Positions 1 through 5,656 of a stretch of 7,561 nt of DNA are shown here, piece by piece. The DNA lies in NCBI GenBank assembly GCA_947483545.1, contig CANKNP010000266.1, positions 1-7,561 of the forward strand. Reading direction: 5' to 3'. Each line of letters opens with the position of its first letter. The stretch's first letter is position 1. The notes under the pieces are model-generated. The model worked only from the letters and a program-made list of their open reading frames with translations. It had not been told where the DNA came from and did no database searches. A program made the position numbers and the translations under genes. The stretch comes from Deltaproteobacteria bacterium (GTDB taxonomy: Bacteria > Myxococcota > UBA796 > SXON01).

Positions 1-66
1 ATCCCGAATCGGTGGACTCACTTCGGGATCATCGTGATCCCGAATCGGTGGACTCACTTCGGGATC
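1..66. repeat. Tandem palindromic repeat, two units of a 36-bp period, open at left edge
   Basis: Two identical 30-base units lie at 1-30 and 37-66, separated by ATCGTG. Each unit is itself a hairpin: the arms GATCCCGAA and TTCGGGATC (36-44 and 58-66 in the second copy) pair perfectly, and an inner GTG/CAC pair closes a four-base loop. The end of copy one can also pair with the start of copy two: TTCGGGATCA (22-31) against TGATCCCGAA (35-44) is a perfect 10-bp stem with a three-base loop. The array begins at base 1, so more copies may lie to the left. The six-base gap rules out CRISPR spacers. It resembles a REP-type extragenic palindrome, although 36 bp is twelve codons and a frame starting at 12 reads through it. 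It ends 18 bases before the sulfatase start codon. Confidence 0.85.
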
Positions 67-84
67 ATTGGATAACGCCCCCCG

Positions 85-1407
85 GTGCTCCTCCTCCTCT
101 TCGCTTGTACGCCTCGGCTCCCCGACGCCCCCGATCTGCTGATGATCAGCCTGGACACAACGCGGGCGGATGCGTTGTCGATGTACGGCGCACGGCACCC
201 GACCACCCCGAACCTCGACGCCCTCGCCGGCAACGGCACCCGCTTCGCCTGGGCGCTGTCCCCTGCATCCAGCACGCTCTCCTCCCATGCGACGGTGTTC
301 ACCGGCCTCGATCCGCACGGCACGCAGATCGTACGCAATGGCTACCCCTTGCGCCCGGAGGTCGAGACGCTCGCCGAGCGTTTGAGCGGCGCCGGCTACG
401 ACACCATCGGGGTGCTCGGCTCCAGCGCGCTCGCCAAGCCCATGGGCATCGACCAGGGCTTCCGCATCTGGAACCAGAAGTTCAGCGAGAAGCGCGCCCA
501 GCGCAATGAGGCCCGCGCCGAAGAGGTGACCACCCGTGCGCTCACCACCCTCGGCAAACGTCAGGCGGGAAAGCCGGTCTTTCTCTTCGTCCACTATTTC
601 GACGCCCACAGCCCCTACGCAGCGCCCGCCCCCTGGACCCACAAGTGGTCCGAACCCGGCGAAGGCGTAGACTTCGGCACCAAAGACGGCGCGCTGAACG
701 GCCTCGCCAACGCCGTCCGCGACGGCACCGCCGACCCCGCAGACCTCCGAGCGCTGCACGACAACTACCTCTCCGAGGTCTCCTACGTGGACAGCGAGGT
801 GAAGCGCCTGCTCGATGGCATCGACCTCTCTCGCACCGTGGTCGTCGTGTTCGGCGACCACGGTGAAGCGTTCGGGGAGATCCGCATCCGACCCTTCGGC
901 CACGGCATGGACCTCGAGATGTTTGAGACCCACGTCCCCTTGTTCCTCGCCGGCCCCGGGGTCCCGTCCGGCAAGGTGGTTGATACACCCGTCGGGCTCA
1001 TCGATGTATCAGCGACAGCATTGAACCTCCTCGGAATCGCGAGTAACATCGGTGACAGTATCGATGTATCAGCGCTCTGGAGTGATACACCCGCGGTCTG
1101 GGACCGCACGTGGTTCTTAGAGGCCACGGTCCCCGAGCTCAAGCGGGGCCCTCCCACCTGGAACAACCTGGGCGTGGAGCGTGGCGTGGCCAAGGATGGC
1201 TACTTGCTGCTTCGATCCCCCTTCGAGGACGACGTCCCGCGGCTCTACAAGATCGCGCAGGGTCAGCCCGCGGTGCAGGACGACGCCCGCCGTGACGCCA
1301 TGACCCAACTCCTCACAGACTGGGACGCGAAAGCCCCGCCGCATCGGGAGGATCAGCGCTCCAAAGAGACCCGCGCGGGGCTCAAGGCGCTCGGGTACGA
1401 GGAGTGA
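85..1407 (+). CDS. Sulfatase-family (alkaline phosphatase superfamily) lipoprotein
   Basis: This 440-residue protein has the fold signatures of PF00884 enzymes, which hydrolyse sulfate or phosphate esters at a metal centre. Visible are LLMISLDTTRAD (18-29, metal ligand D24), the nucleophile segment STLSSHATVFTG (63-74), FVHYFDAHSPY (168-178), the second metal site GDHGE (257-261), and FGHG with H273. Aligned to the classical C-x-P-S-R motif, the nucleophile position is Thr64, as in many T-L-P-S-H relatives and Thr-nucleophile enzymes such as LtaS. Formylglycine sulfatase activity is therefore doubtful and the substrate is unknown. The start is GTG at 85; an in-frame stop at 73-75 excludes anything earlier. 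Residues 2-8 (LLLLFAC) look like a lipobox with Cys8, so it is probably membrane-anchored outside the cytoplasm, though the signal is very short. The Shine-Dalgarno is weak. Residues 300-336 hold a repeated-peptide patch with atypical codons. Confidence 0.88.
   Translation: MLLLLFACTPRLPDAPDLLMISLDTTRADALSMYGARHPTTPNLDALAGNGTRFAWALSPASSTLSSHATVFTGLDPHGTQIVRNGYPLRPEVETLAERLSGAGYDTIGVLGSSALAKPMGIDQGFRIWNQKFSEKRAQRNEARAEEVTTRALTTLGKRQAGKPVFLFVHYFDAHSPYAAPAPWTHKWSEPGEGVDFGTKDGALNGLANAVRDGTADPADLRALHDNYLSEVSYVDSEVKRLLDGIDLSRTVVVVFGDHGEAFGEIRIRPFGHGMDLEMFETHVPLFLAGPGVPSGKVVDTPVGLIDVSATALNLLGIASNIGDSIDVSALWSDTPAVWDRTWFLEATVPELKRGPPTWNNLGVERGVAKDGYLLLRSPFEDDVPRLYKIAQGQPAVQDDARRDAMTQLLTDWDAKAPPHREDQRSKETRAGLKALGYEE
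981..1093. repeat. Cluster of four TGATACA/TGTATCA motifs inside the sulfatase gene
   Basis: TGATACA occurs at 981-987 and 1083-1089, and its complement TGTATCA at 1005-1011 and 1065-1071. The outer pair extends to the direct repeat TGATACACCCG (981-991 and 1083-1093). The inner pair extends to the 15-base direct repeat ATCGATGTATCAGCG (1000-1014 and 1060-1074), 60 bp apart. The first two motifs form an inverted repeat with a 17-base gap, the same spacing as the pair at 3709-3739. In the protein this reads as IDVSA twice and as DTP twice. Codons such as GTA, TCA, ACA and AGT make the patch less GC-rich than its surroundings. It could be a DNA-binding site inside a gene, or a local duplication. 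Confidence 0.7.
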
Positions 1408-1797
1408 TCAGCCCGGCCCGGTGACCGTCACCGTGACCTCCGCGCTCACAGCCGGCTCCAGCGCGTCGCCATCCTCGTACAGCAGCTCCGCGGTGAGCGT
1501 GTGCTCCCCCACCTCGTTCAGCGTGATCGACGCCTGGGTCGAGCCGGTGGTCTCGGTCAACGTCGAGCCGCCGTCGGTGTAGCTCAGGGCGATGTACCCC
1601 TCGGGGGTCTCCGCGTCGTCGTTGTGCTTTACCGGGCTCACGAGCGTAAAGTTCTCGACCACGAGCGTGACGTCTACGGCCCCCGCTGAGACCGTCGCCC
1701 CGTTCTCGGGTGCGAGGAACGTGATGCTCGGCCCCTCCGCCGTCGCGTCGGAGTCATCGTGGCCGGTACAAGCGAGCAGAGACAGGAGGAACACCAT
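1408..1797 (-). CDS. Small Ig-like lipoprotein, function unknown
   Basis: This 129-residue protein begins MVFLLSLLACTG, with a lipobox (LLAC, lipid-accepting Cys10) followed by an acidic stretch (HDDSD), so it is probably anchored to a membrane on the outside. Residues 24-127 read as one beta-sandwich domain: ITFLAPENGATV, a central VTLVVENFTLVSP, and a closing HTLTAELLYEDGD...VTVTV. This pattern recalls Ig-like or DUF4399-type domains (NFTLVxP, HTLTAEL), but the His-rich GHxH segment I would expect in many of them reads EGYIALSYTDG here. It is the last gene of the minus-strand run, 50 bp below the propeller gene. ATG at 1797 is the only possible start because a stop lies four codons upstream. 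The signal is short and has no basic residue. Its stop codon touches the sulfatase stop. I infer an extracytoplasmic structural or binding role but cannot name one. Confidence 0.82.
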   Translation of the reverse strand: MVFLLSLLACTGHDDSDATAEGPSITFLAPENGATVSAGAVDVTLVVENFTLVSPVKHNDDAETPEGYIALSYTDGGSTLTETTGSTQASITLNEVGEHTLTAELLYEDGDALEPAVSAEVTVTVTGPG

Positions 1798-1847
1798 CCG
1801 CGCAGCCTAAGTCGCTGTGGGGCGGCTCGCTTCCCTCCCCGGGCCGT

Positions 1848-3029
1848 TCACGCCCGCCGCGGTACGCCGCTGCGCATCCGGCGGGTCCCCCACCCCAGGG
1901 CCCACAGTCCGGGAAGCAGCATCGCCGAAGATCCGCAGCCCGTGGGATCTTCCGGCGCCGCGTAGCACTCCCCTCCCCCGAAGGCCCCGGCGTCGTAGAA
2001 CGCGTCGGCGTAGACCTCGCAGGCCTCGGACGCGCAGCTGTCCACCTCGGCGCCATCCAGGCACCCCGCCCCCGCCCAGCCCTGTCCCCCTTGCCAAACG
2101 GCCGCGTCGAACCCATCCGCGAAGTGATCTGAGCAGATGAGCAGCCGATCCCCGGCCTGCTCACCACACCGCACCGCCGGCTCTGTCTCGCTGACCTCAA
2201 AGTAGTGCCGACCGCCGTCGAGGCTGCGCCATGTGCGGCCGATGTCCGACCCGAGCCAGACGTTCTGCCCAGACACCGCCAAACCGGGGACCGGGTCCGT
2301 GTACTGCCCGTCCGTGAGCACGATCTGGTGTGTCACACCCCCGTCCGAGGAGTAGAGCAACGCGGGGATATCGGCGTCGGAGCGTGGTAAGCGCCAAAGC
2401 AGGAGCCGCTCCTCTTCCGCGTACAGCACGCGAACATCGTAGTCCCCGTCCGGCCAGGACTGCACCGGGGTGAAGGTCTGGCCGTCCGTCGAGGTCCACA
2501 ACGCGGCGGCGAGCGTGGTGGGGTCCACGGTCGTGACGTAGACGACGCCGGAGGCGATGGCCCGGACGGACTTCACGTACGTCCCGGTCAGGCTGGTGGC
2601 TTCGCACGCGCCGCCTGCACACCGAAACAGCGACCCGTCGCCATCGGCGAACACCGCCGCGTAGATCACGTCGGGCCCGCGGGCCAGTACCCCCGCGAAG
2701 CTGTCGGCAGGCAGGCCCGTCCACATGGAGGAGGCGCAGTCCGCGTCGATCTGTTGCAGCCCCTCCGAAGTAGCGAGGAGAGCCTGCCCACCCTCGATCG
2801 CGAGCACATCGTAGACGCTGCTCGCGCCGATCCCCTCCTCGCACCGCCAGGCCCAGGTCGCGCCAGCGTCCAACGTGTAGACCACACCCCAACCATTGGC
2901 GTTTGCCCACCAGATGTCCGGATCGTCCGGGCTCGCCGAGATCCGCGAGAGGCTGAATCGCTCGCCATGGGCCGCAGCCGGAGGGCTGACCCACAGCGCG
3001 ATCAGCCCCGACGAGATCCAGACGTTCAC
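1848..3029 (-). CDS. Secreted Asp-box beta-propeller protein with MYXO-CTERM-like tail
   Basis: This 393-residue protein has an N-terminal signal peptide (hydrophobic 8-20, likely cut after PPAAA, before H21) and degenerate Asp-box motifs (S-x-D-x-G-x-T-W): YTLDAGATW (51-59), TSTDGQTF (179-186), YSSDGGVTH (226-234) and RSLDGGRHY (268-276). Such repeats mark BNR/sortilin-like beta-propellers. WAWRCEEGIG (59-68) resembles a phrase I recall from myxobacterial propeller proteins. A Cys-rich linker follows (C323, C332, C337, C355), then Cys365, a hydrophobic stretch (369-380) and Arg-Arg (383-384), the layout of a MYXO-CTERM sorting tail, although about nine residues follow the first arginines. 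It is therefore probably exported and held at the cell surface. The start is GTG, overlapping the upstream stop as GTGA, which suggests translational coupling to the coiled-coil gene. No other start exists before the preceding in-frame stop. The ligand is unknown. Confidence 0.85.
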   Translation of the reverse strand: MNVWISSGLIALWVSPPAAAHGERFSLSRISASPDDPDIWWANANGWGVVYTLDAGATWAWRCEEGIGASSVYDVLAIEGGQALLATSEGLQQIDADCASSMWTGLPADSFAGVLARGPDVIYAAVFADGDGSLFRCAGGACEATSLTGTYVKSVRAIASGVVYVTTVDPTTLAAALWTSTDGQTFTPVQSWPDGDYDVRVLYAEEERLLLWRLPRSDADIPALLYSSDGGVTHQIVLTDGQYTDPVPGLAVSGQNVWLGSDIGRTWRSLDGGRHYFEVSETEPAVRCGEQAGDRLLICSDHFADGFDAAVWQGGQGWAGAGCLDGAEVDSCASEACEVYADAFYDAGAFGGGECYAAPEDPTGCGSSAMLLPGLWALGWGTRRMRSGVPRRA

Positions 3030-3709
3030 GAACCGGCGACGACCTGGCTCGGCACGACCACGCCGCCGATGGTGAGCGCCTCGCCCGAGACGAGCGCCAG
3101 TTGGCCGGCGTAGTCCGCCGACACCTGGAAGGAAGCGTCACCGAAGCTCACATGCCCCTCTGGCCCGACGAAGGCTTGCAGGGAACCACGCCGCCATTGC
3201 TGGTAATGGGGGGAGCAGAAGCCCTTGGAGCGGACCGTGCCCGTACACTCCGGCACCGCGCAGGTGCCCTTCGGCGCGGCGATCAGGGGCGCCGGCTCGG
3301 CGGCGACCGTCGGCCTGGCCGTGGGCTTCGTCGCCGGAGGGGGGTCGGCCGCCACGACGACCGGGGCGGCGGTGAGCTTCGACTCCAGCGCCGAGATGTG
3401 CGCTTCCGCTGCGGCGAGCGCCGCCCGCGCTGCTGTGCTCTCCGCCTGCGCCGACCGCAGCGCATCCCGCGAATCCTTCAGCTCCACCAGCGTCGCGTCC
3501 TGGCCCTTCGCCATCTCCGTGAGCCGGGTCTCGGCGCGCGTGAGCCGCGTCGCAATGTCTCGCGTATCATCGCGCAGGGCCTGCACCTCAGCCGGGCTCG
3601 CGTAGCCCTGCTCGCGTAGGATCTCATGGACCAACGCGCGAATCGGGGCGTCGAGCACCTTGCCGGCGGGGCCGGCGAAGCGGGAGGAGAAAGCATCGGA
3701 GAGAGACAT
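3026..3709 (-). CDS. Coiled-coil protein with C-terminal Cys3His zinc-finger-like motif
   Basis: I do not recognise this 227-residue protein as a named family. Residues 1-33 look like an amphipathic helix (PIRALVHEILREQG). Residues 38-115 are a long charged, Ala-rich coiled coil, and 116-147 are a Pro/Ala/Thr linker. CAVPECTG...GFCSPHYQQWRRG (150-175) gives C-x4-C-x9-C-x2-H (C150, C155, C165, H168). This resembles the short zinc-binding motif (C..C...GLC..HY.RW.R) found in many phage and actinobacterial proteins. A small beta-rich domain follows (180-225). There is no signal peptide, so it is probably cytoplasmic. The basic WRR after the motif would suit nucleic-acid contact, which is inference. 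The ATG at 3709 has GGA six bases upstream, and both lie in a palindrome. The gene heads the run leading to the propeller protein and lipoprotein, so a regulatory or scaffold role for them is possible. Confidence 0.82.
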   Translation of the reverse strand: MSLSDAFSSRFAGPAGKVLDAPIRALVHEILREQGYASPAEVQALRDDTRDIATRLTRAETRLTEMAKGQDATLVELKDSRDALRSAQAESTAARAALAAAEAHISALESKLTAAPVVVAADPPPATKPTARPTVAAEPAPLIAAPKGTCAVPECTGTVRSKGFCSPHYQQWRRGSLQAFVGPEGHVSFGDASFQVSADYAGQLALVSGEALTIGGVVVPSQVVAGS

Positions 3710-3739
3710 GATACATCCGGGGATGTGTCATGTGTATCA
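3706..3739 (-). promoter_or_regulatory. Palindrome over the start codon of the coiled-coil gene
   Basis: ACATGATACATCC (3706-3718) and GGATGTGTCATGT (3721-3733) pair over 13 positions, with one G-T wobble and a two-base loop. On the minus strand the 3' arm contains both the GGA Shine-Dalgarno core and the ATG, so a folded mRNA would hide the ribosome site. The same stretch contains TGATACA (3709-3715) and TGTATCA (3733-3739), an inverted pair separated by 17 bases. As DNA this looks like an operator; as RNA, like a translation-control hairpin. Which of these acts cannot be decided from sequence. Confidence 0.6.
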
Positions 3740-3759
3740 CCGAGGTCTTGGGGGGTCAA
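3733..3759 (-). promoter_or_regulatory. Possible promoter of the coiled-coil/propeller/lipoprotein run
   Basis: Reading the minus strand, TTGACC (3759-3754) matches a -35 box in five of six positions. GATACA (3738-3733) is a poor -10 candidate, 15 bases downstream. Transcription would then begin near 3725, within or just before the palindrome. The -10 match is weak, the spacing is short, and promoter consensus in this lineage is not known to me, so this is only a candidate. Confidence 0.25.
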
Positions 3760-3874
3760 GGGCACAGGGGCTGCTTCGCGTCCGGCAGGGCCCGATGATC
3801 AAGCCCCGCACACTCTCCGCGGATTGCTCCCCCCGCCGGAGCCACCCGCCGAGTGATCAGCGGCGTCCTGCGGC

Positions 3875-3902
3875 GCCGTGAACGGCTGGCCGTTGGATCC
3901 AA
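3875..3902. other. Alternative small hairpins after the HTTM gene
   Basis: GCCGT-GA-ACGGC (3875-3886) and AACGGC-TG-GCCGTT (3881-3894) are two overlapping hairpins that share the ACGGC arm and exclude each other. They are followed by the perfect 10-bp palindrome TTGGATCCAA (3893-3902). They lie 17-44 bases past the HTTM stop codon on the minus strand. A terminator role is possible but there is no T-run. The rest of the 209-bp gap between the two gene clusters shows nothing else I can support. Confidence 0.35.
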
Positions 3903-3918
3903 GCCGCCCGTCAGGACG

Positions 3919-4854
3919 TCACCCCGTTGACTTGGTGAACACACGCTGGATCTCGTCTGGCGCGAAACAGGCCGCGTACAGGGCCAACGTGGCCGCGCAG
4001 AACGCGCCGACCTCCATCGTCACCTCGATGCCAAGGTGCATGCCGACGCCAATCGCGAGGTACAGCACGCGAATGTCCAGGCGGTTGAAAAGGGCCCGGA
4101 GGCGACCCGCCCGCGTGCGCGTGTGTCGGAACCAAGCGGCCAGGATCAACACCCCTGCGAGCACCTCGAAGAACCAGGAGATCACGGTCGCGAGCCGCGT
4201 CAGGGCAGCGACCGGGGCGAGCCACAACATCGACGCCCGCTGCCATGTCGGCTGCTGAAGGATGTACCAAAGCGCCATGTGATCGCCCCATGGCACCCAG
4301 TGCGTGCTCACCTTCTGGATGCCGGAGCTGGTGTACATGAGCACCAACTGAAGGACCAGGAGCCAACGCACACACGCGAGGGAGCGCACGGGCACGGCAT
4401 GGTTCACCAGTGTCAGACGACCGTGGGCGCCCGAGAAGCCGAGGAGAAAAAGTGTACTCGTGAGCAGCTCATCGTAGGATCCGCCCGCCTGACCGTTCAG
4501 ATCCGCGAGCGTGCTGAACCCGAGCCACGTCGCCCAGGTCGTCCAACGGCCAAGGCCAAGCGCCATGGCCGCGGCGGAGACGACCGTGCCCACGGCCAGG
4601 GGGTAGACGACCTCGGGCCGAGCGCCCCCGAGCACCTTCAAGATCCCCCCGTCCAACAGGCGCAGTCCGCCGTAGGCCTGATCGAGCCAGACCAGGGGCA
4701 AGGCCCCGCTCGCCGCAAGGTGCACCACATGGAGCGCCACCGTCATGGCGACGACGATCCGCACGACCGCCACCGAGAGCGGATCCTCCGCCCGCGTGCA
4801 GAGCGCGACCCAGTGGAGCCAGCGTTGAACGCCGGACGAAGTCCGGGCGTTCAA
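3919..4854 (-). CDS. HTTM domain (gamma-carboxylase-like) membrane protein
   Basis: This multi-span membrane protein of about 311 residues has the HTTM pattern shared with vitamin K-dependent gamma-carboxylases. Hydrophobic segments lie near 28-46, 82-100, 130-140, 158-178, 222-241, 261-277 and 280-297. The core reads VLQLVLMYTSSGIQK (167-181) followed by W186 and G190. FFE (E230) and GMHLG (H273) match conserved spots. K181 sits where the carboxylase active-site Lys region would fall, but bacterial HTTM proteins mostly lack proven carboxylase activity and the substrate is unknown. I chose TTG at 4854 because GGGAG lies six bases upstream. TTG at 4929 would add 25 Arg/Pro-rich residues without a clear Shine-Dalgarno, and the domain begins only after that extension (VQRWLHW). 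The gene is the last of the cluster, 166 bp below its likely partner protein. A strong palindrome covers the first ten codons. Confidence 0.85.
   Translation of the reverse strand: MNARTSSGVQRWLHWVALCTRAEDPLSVAVVRIVVAMTVALHVVHLAASGALPLVWLDQAYGGLRLLDGGILKVLGGARPEVVYPLAVGTVVSAAAMALGLGRWTTWATWLGFSTLADLNGQAGGSYDELLTSTLFLLGFSGAHGRLTLVNHAVPVRSLACVRWLLVLQLVLMYTSSGIQKVSTHWVPWGDHMALWYILQQPTWQRASMLWLAPVAALTRLATVISWFFEVLAGVLILAAWFRHTRTRAGRLRALFNRLDIRVLYLAIGVGMHLGIEVTMEVGAFCAATLALYAACFAPDEIQRVFTKSTG
4825..4854 (-). repeat. 30-base hairpin at the 5' end of the HTTM coding region
   Basis: TTGAACGCC (4825-4833) is the exact reverse complement of GGCGTTCAA (4846-4854). Inside, GGAC (4834-4837) pairs with GTCC (4841-4844) across a GAA loop, leaving a single bulged G at 4845. 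That makes thirteen pairs in 30 bases. On the minus strand the first base of the stem is the preferred TTG start codon. It could be a REP-like element captured in coding sequence, or an mRNA structure that tunes translation. Confidence 0.65.
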
Positions 4855-5020
4855 AGCGGGCTCCCGTGTTTGCGTCCCGGGCGGGAACGGCGCCCGGCGC
4901 CGGGCCCGACCGAAAGGACGCGAGCACAAGCCCGCGGATGCGGGCGTTCTTGGCCAACACTGGCCGATAATCCCGGCGCGCGCCCTCGCGCGGCGGGAGA
5001 ATCGGCGAGCCAGAGCCCCC
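4855..5020. other. Intergenic stretch with small inverted repeats
   Basis: This 166-bp gap between the partner gene and the HTTM gene holds a GGGAG ribosome-binding site (4860-4864 on the plus strand reads CTCCC) and a hairpin GCCCGC-GGAT-GCGGGC (4930-4945). There are also GC-rich self-complementary runs near 4885-4910 and 4975-5000. I see no T-run, no clear promoter and no convincing small gene. If translation really starts at 4929, the first half is coding. Confidence 0.4.
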
Positions 5021-5656
5021 TCACCTCGTCACCGAGACCGTCCGAACCCACTTGCCCTTGGGCGCCTCGTCGCGCTCGGCCTGCTCGGGCGATGGCGTAG
5101 CGGCCTGGTAGAACCGGCACCGGAAGGCGGTGGCCCGGTCTTCCTCGGCGAACCGACGCGCGGCCAACGACTCACACGCCCGACGCCACGAGGTCTCGTA
5201 GCTGGGCCAACTCCAACGAAAGACGGAGGCGCGCATCCGCTCGGTGCCGAAAGCCCCTGCCATCCAGGTGTGCTCGGCGTGGCGCTCCTCGAACAAAGTC
5301 TGCCACTCTCCCGTCACAAGCTCCTGAATCTGAAGCCGGGAGGGTGTCGTGTGCGGTGCCACGAACATCTGCCAGGACTGGCGCGCGTGGGCCCAGCCCA
5401 AGTACCGATGCAAGGGGCCGACGATCCCCTCCCGGGCCGTGTTCCAACCGACGGCGAACGTCCAAAGCTGCTCCTCCAGCTCCGGCTGGGGCACGCCAAA
5501 CGTCTTGGCCCAGACCTTGAACTCCGCCTGCACCGTCGGCTCCTTCCACGCCTGCTTTTTCAGTCCGGCAGAGGTGTCGGGGGTCGCGTCCAGCACCATC
5601 GCGAGGGCGTGCCAAAGCACCGCCCCCGCGACGAGGTGCCGACGCCATCCGTTCAC
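5021..5656 (-). CDS. HTTM-associated single-anchor membrane protein
   Basis: This protein has 211 residues. The N terminus carries Arg-Arg (5-6) followed by one hydrophobic helix (8-22), so it should be anchored with most of the chain outside the cytoplasm. HARQSWQMFVAPH (90-102) matches the Q-x-W-x-MF signature I know from proteins encoded next to HTTM membrane proteins, and the HTTM gene lies directly downstream. The remainder is Trp-rich and charged, with no catalytic motif I can name. The start is GTG at 5656, overlapping the ABC-F stop as GTGA; an upstream start at 5785 in this frame would overlap the ABC-F gene by 133 bases and add a non-membrane, Arg-rich stretch, so I reject it. I infer that it works with the HTTM protein, possibly as an accessory subunit. 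The function is unproven. Confidence 0.78.
   Translation of the reverse strand: MNGWRRHLVAGAVLWHALAMVLDATPDTSAGLKKQAWKEPTVQAEFKVWAKTFGVPQPELEEQLWTFAVGWNTAREGIVGPLHRYLGWAHARQSWQMFVAPHTTPSRLQIQELVTGEWQTLFEERHAEHTWMAGAFGTERMRASVFRWSWPSYETSWRRACESLAARRFAEEDRATAFRCRFYQAATPSPEQAERDEAPKGKWVRTVSVTR

Noticed and set aside
1..66. CRISPR array
   Set aside because: The repeated unit is 30 bp but the gap is only six bases, far too short for spacers, and the repeat is a full hairpin.
12..509. Plus-strand frame reading through the repeat array as a repeated 12-residue peptide
   Set aside because: It overlaps the well-supported sulfatase in another frame and is Arg/Pro-rich beyond the repeat. It is probably a shadow, although the repeat period is a multiple of three.
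142..1407. Later ATG start for the sulfatase at 142
   Set aside because: It would remove the lipobox and the residues leading into the conserved first beta strand that carries metal ligand D24.
1419..1433. Hairpin CGGTGA-CCG-TCACCG as a terminator
   Set aside because: It lies inside the lipoprotein coding region, arises from repeated Val-Thr codons and has no T-run.
4036..5100. 354-codon plus-strand frame opposite the HTTM gene
   Set aside because: The composition (Arg, His, Gln, Pro) has no domain pattern, while the minus strand encodes a clear membrane protein. It is a high-GC shadow.
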